Below, one piece after another: positions 54,076-60,215 of a DNA stretch of 64,000 nt (within the stretch, counting starts at the first letter, position 1; the number at the start of each line of letters is the position of its first letter). The DNA lies in contig JAISED010000063.1 in the NCBI GenBank assembly GCA_031264295.1, positions 1 through 64,000 of the forward strand, written 5' to 3'. Origin of the DNA: Eubacteriales Family XIII. Incertae Sedis bacterium (lineage in GTDB: Bacteria; Bacillota; Clostridia; Peptostreptococcales; Anaerovoracaceae). The position numbers were made by a program, and so were the translations under genes. The notes beneath the pieces are model-generated. The model did not search any database and was not told where the DNA came from. It saw only the letters and a list, made by a program, of their open reading frames with translations.

Positions 54076-54183
54076 ATGTTAATTTTAAATAGCCCTATAG
54101 GCATCGCGGCCGCAGTTGTTGTAACGGCGGTTATCGCAGTGATATTTATTTACAATATTCGAAAAGAACTGATAAGAGACTAA
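54076..54183 (+). CDS. 35-residue single-helix membrane peptide
   Basis: ATG with AAGGAG 8 bases upstream; the 35-codon product has a short polar start, one strong membrane helix (about 8-27, AAAVVVTAVIAVIFIY) and a charged tail (IRKELIRD). It lies inside the decarboxylase operon ahead of gcdD and gcdB. It may be a small accessory subunit of the sodium-pumping complex, like the small helical subunits of other decarboxylases, but no family was recognised. Confidence 0.55.
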   Translation: MLILNSPIGIAAAVVVTAVIAVIFIYNIRKELIRD

Positions 54184-54368
54184 TTATACTGATGGGCGAT
54201 AATGACGCTGTTACCGGGATTGCGTCTTCAGAAACGGCGCCACCGAATTAAAATACTTGAGTTATACTCGTGTTCGATTGGAAATTCCGACCGCAATTTG
54301 CGGCCGGACAGCGGAAACGAGTATTACTGACTCGCGTGTATGGTAAATTCAAATGCTTGTCAGTATAA
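54184..54368 (+). other. Candidate structured RNA element or small palindromic insertion
   Basis: The perfect 9-base arms TTATACTGA (54184-54192) and TCAGTATAA (54360-54368) enclose further stems: GACGC/GCGTC (54204-54226), ATACTCGT/ACGAGTAT (54264-54271 with 54317-54324) and, nested in that, TCCGACCGC/GCGGCCGGA (54286-54308, 8 of 9 pairs). There is no open reading frame. A second hairpin, GTTAATCCCTTA/TAAGGGATTAAC (54401-54426), follows just before the gcdD ribosome-binding site. It does not match a riboswitch I know. Confidence 0.5.
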
Positions 54369-54449
54369 AACACTTTTTGGAAAACCAACTAATTAGAAAA
54401 GTTAATCCCTTAGATAAGGGATTAACAAGGAAGAAAGGAGGTGGGAAGC

Positions 54450-54620
54450 ATGATTGACGTTTTATTCGCCTTAGAAATATACTTCCTAGCCTTTGTTATC
54501 GGACTTCTGATCGCGATCATCATCAAGGTGATGCTGATCGTCATACGCCGGCTCTCTCCCAATGAGGATGGAGACGTTTCAAAAGCGGGCAAGCCTGGAA
54601 AAGGAGGAGATGCGGTATGA
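54450..54620 (+). CDS. gcdD: Small membrane subunit of the sodium-pumping decarboxylase (GcdD/OadG-like)
   Basis: A 56-residue protein with one long N-terminal membrane helix (about 4-34, containing YFLAFVIGLLIAIIIKV) and a short polar glycine/lysine-rich tail. This is the make-up of the delta/gamma subunits that hold decarboxylase complexes together, only shorter (classical GcdD is about 107 residues). The ATG has AAAGGAGG 7 bases upstream, and its stop overlaps the gcdB start (ATGA), so the two are translationally coupled. The gene is easily missed because of its size. Confidence 0.75.
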   Translation: MIDVLFALEIYFLAFVIGLLIAIIIKVMLIVIRRLSPNEDGDVSKAGKPGKGGDAV

Positions 54621-55822
54621 ATTTGATGACTCTGTTTCAGGGCGTCGGAACCCTCTTCGTCCAGGAGCCAAAGATTGTGATTGCTCGAATCGCACTCATA
54701 CTTCTTGGTATTATACTTGTTTATTTGGGGAAAAAGGGGACTTTAGAACCTCTAATTATGATTCCGATGGGTTTCGGAATGTCGGCTGTAAACGCAGGCG
54801 TACTCTTCCTGTCCGCCGACAAGATCGGAACGCTCTTTATGGATCCTATGGTCACAGATACGGATGAACTTGTGAACATTCTGCAGATAGATTTCCTGCA
54901 GCCGATCTATACATTTGCGTTCAGCAACGGCTTGATCGCTTGTCTGGTATTTATGGGCATCGGTGTAATCTCCGATATGGGCAATGTTTTGAGGTTTCCG
55001 TTTACCAGCATGCTTATCGCTCTGTTCGCCGAACTGGGCACAGTGGCGACCTTCCCGATAGCGCGGGCGATGGGTCTCACCGCAGGCGAAGCTGCGGCGG
55101 TATCCATAGTAGGCGGCGCCGACGGACCGATGGTGCTCTTTGCGTCATTGATTCTCGCAAATGATCTATTCGTCCCCATCACCATAGTGGCCTATCTCTA
55201 CTTGAGCCTCTGCTATGGCGGATATCCCTATCTGATTCGTCTTATGATCCCCAAGGATATGCGCGGAATGGTTGTAAAGGCCGCTAAGACGACTACTATC
55301 ACAAGTAAGGAAAAGATCATCTTTGACATCATAGCCTGTACGCTTCTCTGTTTGCTGTTCCCCATGGGAGCGCCGCTGTTCGTAAGTTTCTTCCTCGGAA
55401 ACGCCATAAAGGAATCCGGCGTTGTGAAATACATAAATCTGCTAGATGATGTGATTCTCTACTTTGCTACATTCTTCCTGGGACTGCTCCTCGGCGTACT
55501 CTGCGAGGCGAGTACCCTTTTAGACGCAAGAATTCTGCCGCTTCTCGTTCTCGGTATACTTTCACTGGCGCTTTCGGGAGTCGGCGGTGTTATAGGCGGT
55601 TATGTGGTCTACCTGATCAACGGCAAGAAGTTCAACCCTGTCATCGGCATAGCGGGCGTTTCATGCGTACCGTCTACGGCTAAGGTTGCCCAAAAAGAGG
55701 TTTACAAGGTCAACAAGCGCGTCACCATTTTGCAATACGCTATGGGCGCTTCGATCTGCGGTGTGATCACTACTGCTATACTTACAGGACTTTACGTTAC
55801 TATGGTTCCATTGTTCGAATGA
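54617..55822 (+). CDS. gcdB: Sodium-translocating glutaconyl-CoA decarboxylase beta subunit
   Basis: A 401-residue membrane protein with about eleven helices. Family signatures include FMGIGVISDMGNVLRFP near 113-130, the conserved acidic segment GGADGPMVLFASL near 173-186 with the aspartate needed for sodium transport, and the C-terminal PVIGIAGVSCVPSTAKVAQKE. It decarboxylates carboxybiotin and pumps sodium ions out of the cell. Oxaloacetate and methylmalonyl-CoA decarboxylases share this subunit; the GcdA-type alpha subunit and the acyl-CoA dehydrogenases point to glutaconyl-CoA. The transcript is followed by a hairpin terminator, so the remaining two genes may be read less. Confidence 0.92.
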   Translation: MNLMTLFQGVGTLFVQEPKIVIARIALILLGIILVYLGKKGTLEPLIMIPMGFGMSAVNAGVLFLSADKIGTLFMDPMVTDTDELVNILQIDFLQPIYTFAFSNGLIACLVFMGIGVISDMGNVLRFPFTSMLIALFAELGTVATFPIARAMGLTAGEAAAVSIVGGADGPMVLFASLILANDLFVPITIVAYLYLSLCYGGYPYLIRLMIPKDMRGMVVKAAKTTTITSKEKIIFDIIACTLLCLLFPMGAPLFVSFFLGNAIKESGVVKYINLLDDVILYFATFFLGLLLGVLCEASTLLDARILPLLVLGILSLALSGVGGVIGGYVVYLINGKKFNPVIGIAGVSCVPSTAKVAQKEVYKVNKRVTILQYAMGASICGVITTAILTGLYVTMVPLFE

Positions 55823-55842
55823 TCGATTGTTTGATGAACCGG

Positions 55843-55908
55843 CCGGTCAGATTCGCCCCAGCTTATTAGAAGTATCGTTGTTAGAAGTATCTCTGACCGG
55901 TTTTGTTT
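55843..55908 (+). terminator. Terminator or attenuator after gcdB
   Basis: CCGGTCAGA (55843-55851) pairs perfectly with TCTGACCGG (55892-55900), followed by TTTTGTTT. The 40-base loop contains a direct repeat, TTAGAAGTATC twice. Confidence 0.7.
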
Positions 55909-55960
55909 AATCATATAGATAATTATAATTGTATTCGTTTTAATGAAGGGAGGGTGTCTG

Positions 55961-57118
55961 ATGGATTTCGGATTGACTGAAGAGCAACAAATGGTTCAAG
56001 AGATGGCACGTAATTTTGCGGAAAAAGAAATCGCGCCGTATATTGAAGAGGATGAAGAGAATCATCATTATCGCAGAGAAATTTTAACAAAAATGGGCGA
56101 GCTTGGTCTTTTAGGCTGGAGCATACCCGAAGAGTACGGCGGCAATGGCATGGGCTGGATGGAGGCCGTCACCGCGCTTTATGAAATCGCCAAGGTGCAC
56201 ACGTCATGGCGTCTGAGCATAAGCGGCAACTGCTGGGGACCGGCTATGACCATCAACCATTGGGGTACGAAAGAACAGAAGGAGAAGTATATTCCGGATC
56301 TCGTCAGCGGTAAGGCTGTAGGCAGCTTTGCGTTGACCGAGGCGAATTCCGGCTCCGACGTAGGAAGCATGAAGACCTTCGCTGCCGATAAGGGCGATCA
56401 TTGGCTCATCAACGGTTCGAAGATGTGGATCTCGGGAGGTCACACTTCTGACACAGGTCTGCTCTATGCCGTCACTACGGAAGGCGGCGGTCCCAGGGGA
56501 CTGTCCTGCTTTATCATCGATTATAACAACACGCCGGGCATCGAACGCATTCCGATCCACAAGAAGGTCGGCATGTGGCCTGCGCCCACCTCCGAGCTGG
56601 TCTTTGAGAACGCTGTCATTCCGAAGGAGAATCTTCTGGGCGAGGTCAACAAGGGATTCCAGCTCTGCATGTGGATGCTGAACAACACGCGCATGGGCTG
56701 TGCCACCGGTTCTGCGGCTCTCGGCGCCGCCTGTCTCGAAGGCGCCGTAAACTATGCCAACGAGCGTACTCAGTTCGGACAGCCTATCGGAAAATTCCAA
56801 ATGATCCAGCAGCAGCTCGCGGAAATGAAGCTTGAAGACGAGGCGGCTAAGTACCTCGTATACAGAGCGGCTTGGCTGAAGGAGAACGGATTACCCAGTC
56901 AGCAGGCTACCTCAATGGCAAAACTCGCTGGATGTAACGCAGCGGTTCACGGGGCGAACATGGCTATGAAGATCTACGGCTCTTACGGTTATTCTACAGA
57001 ATATCCGTGCGGCAGATGGCTTCGCGACGCCAAGCAGTTCGAAACGCTGGAAGGTACATCTAACATTCACATGGGTATTGTGGCGGGCATAGAACTCGGT
57101 TATCAGCCGAACAGATAG
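55961..57118 (+). CDS. Acyl-CoA dehydrogenase, candidate non-decarboxylating glutaryl-CoA dehydrogenase
   Basis: A 385-residue FAD enzyme distinct from the bcd-type paralogue upstream. Motifs: SFALTEANSGSDVGSMKTFA near 122-141, MWISGGHTSDTGLLYAVTT, and a C-terminal LEGTSNIHMGIVAG with catalytic base Glu364. The NSGSDVGSMKT form resembles glutaryl-CoA dehydrogenases, and the gene sits between gcdB and gcdA, where an enzyme making glutaconyl-CoA from glutaryl-CoA would be expected. A non-decarboxylating version would leave CO2 release to the sodium pump. The ATG at 55961 is chosen because GGAGG lies 8 bases upstream; an ATG at 55943 overlaps that site. Confidence 0.87.
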   Translation: MDFGLTEEQQMVQEMARNFAEKEIAPYIEEDEENHHYRREILTKMGELGLLGWSIPEEYGGNGMGWMEAVTALYEIAKVHTSWRLSISGNCWGPAMTINHWGTKEQKEKYIPDLVSGKAVGSFALTEANSGSDVGSMKTFAADKGDHWLINGSKMWISGGHTSDTGLLYAVTTEGGGPRGLSCFIIDYNNTPGIERIPIHKKVGMWPAPTSELVFENAVIPKENLLGEVNKGFQLCMWMLNNTRMGCATGSAALGAACLEGAVNYANERTQFGQPIGKFQMIQQQLAEMKLEDEAAKYLVYRAAWLKENGLPSQQATSMAKLAGCNAAVHGANMAMKIYGSYGYSTEYPCGRWLRDAKQFETLEGTSNIHMGIVAGIELGYQPNR

Positions 57119-57145
57119 TCTCCCGCCTTGGAAAGGAGCATTAAA

Positions 57146-58888
57146 ATGATAAACAGCGGTTATCCTTTGCATCCATATTTTAAGGAAATGCCGAGCATAG
57201 GGAGAGCACTGACCCGGACGCTTAAGCAAAATGTCGAGGAGTTGAAGCAACAGGAAGAACTCATCGCGAAAGAGGTTGAGCGAGTAAGGAACAACGGTAA
57301 GGCCACGGAGCTTATGAACGAAAAAGGCGAGTGGACCGCATGGCAGCGCTTGGAATACCTCGTTGATCCGGGCACATGGTGTCCCCTGCACACGATCTAT
57401 GATCCCCTTGAAAATGCCGAGGGCAATACCGGCGTCATAGACGGTCTCGGTAAAATCGCGGGCAAATGGGCGATAATCATAGCGTCCAACAACAAGGTTA
57501 TGGCGGGCGCCTGGCTCTCCGGTCAGGCGGACAACGTCTTACGCGTTACCGATATCGCGAAGACCTTGCACCTGCCCCTTGTCTGGGTTCTGAACTGCAG
57601 CGGCGCTAAGCTGATGGAGCAGGAAAGGCTCTACCCGAACCGCAGAGGAAGCGGAACCCCCTTCTTCCGGCATGCTGAGCTTCAGAAACTCGGTATTCCG
57701 ATCATCGTCGGCATATACGGAACCAACCCGGCAGGCGGCGGCTATCACGCCATCAGCCCGTCGATCCTGATCGGGCATCAGAAATGTAATATGGCGGTTG
57801 GCGGCGCCGGCATCGTAAGCGGCATGTCCCCTAAGGGCTACATTGACGACGAAGTCGCCGAAGGTTTGATAGAACAGACAAGAATGTTCAAGGCTACGCC
57901 GCCGGGACGCGTAGAAATACACCAGGGGGGAACGGGCTTCATAAGGGACGTATGCGACACCGAAGAAGACGTTCTCAATGACATCAGGAGCTATATGGCT
58001 ACATTACCGGCATATGACCCGAAATTCTTCCGTGTCGCGCCGTCTGTTGAGCCGAAATACCCTGCTGATGACCTCTACAGTCTGGTTCCCATGAACCAGA
58101 AGCGCACCTATTCCATGCCTGAAGTCCTCGCCCGCCTGTTTGATAACAGCGAACATATGGAATTCAGACCGGATTACGGTCCCGAGATGTACTGCGGGCT
58201 TGCGAAGATCGATGGTTTTGTCTGCGGTTTCGTGGCGAACAATCAGGGACTTATGGCGGACGGCTATCCAAAGTATGCTGAATATAAGGCTATCGGAGGC
58301 AAACTGTACCGCGAAGGTCTGATCAAGATGAACGAGTTCGTTACTCTCTGCGGCCGCGATCGCGTACCTATGATCTGGGTTCAAGACACCACCGGCATAG
58401 ATGTGGGAGACATAGCGGAACAGGCAGAGATGCTGGGTCTGGGCATGTCGCTGATCTACTCTATAGAACAGTCCGACGTACCGATGATGACCATCGTCCT
58501 GCGCAAGGGCACTGCCGCCGCTCACTATGTGCTCGGCGGGCCCCAGGCGAATAACAATAACGCGTTCACCATAGGCACCGCCGCCACTGAGATCTACGTC
58601 ATGCACGGTGAAACGGCCGCGGCCGCTTCATACGCCCGCAGACTCGTCAAGGACCGCGACGACGGCAAGCCTCTGGACGGCACTATAGCCAAGATGAACG
58701 AGATCATCCAGATGTATAACGATAAATCAAGACCCGCCTACTGCGCGTCTCACGGGCTGGTCGATGAAATCGTAGATATGCCCTATCTCAGAAACTACTG
58801 CAAGGCCTTCGTGGGTTCGTATTATCAGAATCCCAAGTCCTTCTGCGCGACGCATCAGATGCTCACGCCGAGGATCATAAAGGGCTAA
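57146..58888 (+). CDS. gcdA: Glutaconyl-CoA decarboxylase alpha subunit (carboxyltransferase)
   Basis: A 580-residue soluble carboxyltransferase with the two crotonase-like halves of the family (about 30-300 and 310-560). It starts MINSGYPLHPYFKEMPSIGR, contains NPAGGGYHAISPSILIGHQ near 200, and in the second half AAAHYVLGGPQANNNNAF near 460. Length and N-terminus match GcdA of glutamate fermenters (about 587). It moves the carboxyl group of glutaconyl-CoA to biotin on GcdC, giving crotonyl-CoA. The ATG at 57146 has AAAGGAG 7 bases upstream; six earlier in-frame codons lack one. The stop is followed by a strong terminator. Confidence 0.93.
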   Translation: MINSGYPLHPYFKEMPSIGRALTRTLKQNVEELKQQEELIAKEVERVRNNGKATELMNEKGEWTAWQRLEYLVDPGTWCPLHTIYDPLENAEGNTGVIDGLGKIAGKWAIIIASNNKVMAGAWLSGQADNVLRVTDIAKTLHLPLVWVLNCSGAKLMEQERLYPNRRGSGTPFFRHAELQKLGIPIIVGIYGTNPAGGGYHAISPSILIGHQKCNMAVGGAGIVSGMSPKGYIDDEVAEGLIEQTRMFKATPPGRVEIHQGGTGFIRDVCDTEEDVLNDIRSYMATLPAYDPKFFRVAPSVEPKYPADDLYSLVPMNQKRTYSMPEVLARLFDNSEHMEFRPDYGPEMYCGLAKIDGFVCGFVANNQGLMADGYPKYAEYKAIGGKLYREGLIKMNEFVTLCGRDRVPMIWVQDTTGIDVGDIAEQAEMLGLGMSLIYSIEQSDVPMMTIVLRKGTAAAHYVLGGPQANNNNAFTIGTAATEIYVMHGETAAAASYARRLVKDRDDGKPLDGTIAKMNEIIQMYNDKSRPAYCASHGLVDEIVDMPYLRNYCKAFVGSYYQNPKSFCATHQMLTPRIIKG

Positions 58889-58903
58889 TCCTTTCTTTTC
58901 AAG

Positions 58904-58957
58904 AAAACACTCCTGTGCATTCGCTTACAGCGGACGCACGGGAGTGTTTTATGTTTT
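58904..58957 (+). terminator. Terminator of the gcd operon
   Basis: AAAACACTCC-T-GTGC and GCAC-G-GGAGTGTTTT form a long stem, followed by ATGTTTTTG. Confidence 0.85.
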
Positions 58958-59009
58958 TGATCATTGGCTGCCAATCGCCTGGGCGATCGCTCGACTAGTC
59001 ATTCGGCGT

Positions 59010-59846
59010 TTATAACACTACCTCTGTGACATCTACCGGCGCCGCAAAGGCATCTTCCATACCGCAGACAGCCGCCCCGTATCCGGGTAATGTAAATTCA
59101 TAAAAATAGTAAGCTGAATCCATATGTGCTTTATTGACTTGAGCAGCGTAACTCGTGACCCCTGCGCCGCTGTATACTTTAAAGATTTCTTCGCCCACGC
59201 TACTCTTGCCCTCTGCGGCGGCGTCCTTGTGCGCATTACGGATTTCTTCGGCAACCTCTTCTGTAAGAATCCGCAGGCGCGGCGTCTCTATCTTTGTTTC
59301 TCCTACCCCATCTGACGGCAGTATTTCATATCCATCCAGCGGCAAAGTAAGTCCAAAACCAAACATCTTTGAAAAGCTCTCTTTGAGACGCCACAGACGC
59401 ATAAACGCCTCCGCTTGCTCAGACTCATCATGCCTGCTGATATAAGCGCACTCTCCCTCTGTAAAAAACCGTTCCGCCAATCCCAGGGACTCCTGCCTTC
59501 TAACTCCCCCGTCCGCGTTCTTCTCAATATCCGCTCCAACCGGCATCACAGAAAAAGCTGCAAGCGCATAATCCCCCGCATGTGATAGACTGAACTCGAC
59601 CTGCCCCCCCGCCAATGCCGGTTTCTTACCGGTATCATAATGGATCATAGCGTCCTTTTCCCTTAAACCGATCTGCCGCAGCCCATAGTCCAGCAACAAC
59701 CCGGCGCCCATACTCAGCATGCGATCATTTGAAAACCTGTAACTCATTATTCGCTCCCCGCGCGCGTGGGATAATCGCCCAAATCCTCTTTCGAACCTCT
59801 GTATATCGTCCAGTATTTTTACATTCATGTAATATATTTCAATCAT
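59010..59846 (-). CDS. Sfp-type 4'-phosphopantetheinyl transferase
   Basis: A 278-residue enzyme of the Sfp superfamily. The magnesium- and CoA-binding motifs VGADIEKN (about 103-110) and WRLKESFSKMFG (about 151-162) are present, and FSLSHAGDYAL precedes the first. It moves the phosphopantetheine arm of CoA to a serine of a carrier protein, usually of a peptide synthetase, polyketide or lysine-pathway type. No such carrier gene lies in this window. The family core is about 230 residues; the extra C-terminal part is longer than usual. It is convergent with the gcd operon. The start at 59846 has a weak GGAAG; an ATG six codons later is possible. Confidence 0.85.
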   Translation of the reverse strand: MIEIYYMNVKILDDIQRFERGFGRLSHARGERIMSYRFSNDRMLSMGAGLLLDYGLRQIGLREKDAMIHYDTGKKPALAGGQVEFSLSHAGDYALAAFSVMPVGADIEKNADGGVRRQESLGLAERFFTEGECAYISRHDESEQAEAFMRLWRLKESFSKMFGFGLTLPLDGYEILPSDGVGETKIETPRLRILTEEVAEEIRNAHKDAAAEGKSSVGEEIFKVYSGAGVTSYAAQVNKAHMDSAYYFYEFTLPGYGAAVCGMEDAFAAPVDVTEVVL

Positions 59847-59896
59847 GCTTCCATTTTTTACCTTTAATTGTGCTTTCGTTTCCTCTCCGTTTGTGG

Positions 59897-59902
59897 TACA
59901 CT
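59897..59902 (+). promoter_or_regulatory. Extended -10 promoter of the small toxin mRNA
   Basis: TACACT preceded by TGG (extended -10) lies about 44 bases upstream of the toxin ATG; the -35 is weak. The leader can fold CCTCTTTC (59916-59923) onto GAAAGGAGG, hiding the ribosome-binding site. Confidence 0.45.
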
Positions 59903-59945
59903 ATGTTTGCTGTCGAACCTCTTTCAGCAGAAAGGAGGTGAGTAG

Positions 59946-60041
59946 ATGTCGCTTTTTGTGAACTTTTTAATTTCAGTCATGGCGAACGTAATTAGCTACT
60001 ATGTTTGCAAGCGGTTAGGCTGGAATGACATCGGCAGGTAG
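59946..60041 (+). CDS. 31-residue hydrophobic toxin-like peptide
   Basis: ATG with AAAGGAGG 7 bases upstream. The product begins MSLFVNFLISVMANVISYY, a single membrane helix, and ends in a short charged tail (CKRLGWNDIGR), the form of type I toxins such as Fst or the tiny hydrophobic peptides common in clostridia. It would insert in the membrane and stop growth if overproduced. It has its own promoter and a strong terminator and is covered by a predicted antisense RNA whose template carries a repeat of the toxin start region. Toxicity is inferred, not shown. Confidence 0.7.
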   Translation: MSLFVNFLISVMANVISYYVCKRLGWNDIGR

Positions 60042-60044
60042 CCC

Positions 60045-60118
60045 AAAACTGAAAACCCGCAGGGTAAGCTCCTGCGGGTTTTCGCGTTGAGTAGATGTCA
60101 TTGTGAACTTTTTTAGCT
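60045..60118 (-). ncRNA. Predicted antisense antitoxin RNA
   Basis: A consensus promoter (60125-60153) fires leftwards; an RNA starting near 60118 would pass through repeat copy b and end in the bidirectional hairpin, about 70 bases. Its 5' part is complementary in two blocks of 12 and 13 bases to the toxin ribosome-binding/start region, so it can block toxin translation in trans. There is no reading frame of note. Confidence 0.65.
60052..60082 (+). terminator. Bidirectional terminator shared by the toxin and antitoxin RNAs
   Basis: AAAACCCGCAGG (60052-60063) pairs perfectly with CCTGCGGGTTTT (60071-60082) around a 7-base loop, with T-rich tails on both strands. Confidence 0.9.
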
Positions 60119-60124
60119 AAACCC

Positions 60125-60153
60125 ATCATACCACCCGCAAGTGCTGTTGTCAA
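60125..60153 (-). promoter_or_regulatory. Promoter of the antisense antitoxin RNA
   Basis: On the reverse strand TTGACA, 17 bases, TATGAT. It is much stronger than the toxin promoter, as expected when the antitoxin RNA must be in excess. Confidence 0.8.
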
Positions 60154-60215
60154 TATTCTATTTTTCAAAACTAAGACGCCCTAACCACCTGAACCACATA
60201 TGATTTTGTATTAAG

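Larger units (their letters stand above)
59939..60114 (+). repeat. Direct repeat pair of the type I toxin-antitoxin locus
   Basis: Copy a at 59939-59968 spans the toxin start codon; copy b at 60088-60114 lies beyond the shared terminator. TGAGTAGATGTC is identical in both, as is TTGTGAACTTTTT; they differ only by GCTTT against A between the two blocks. An RNA read leftwards through copy b is therefore complementary to the toxin start region. Confidence 0.9.
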
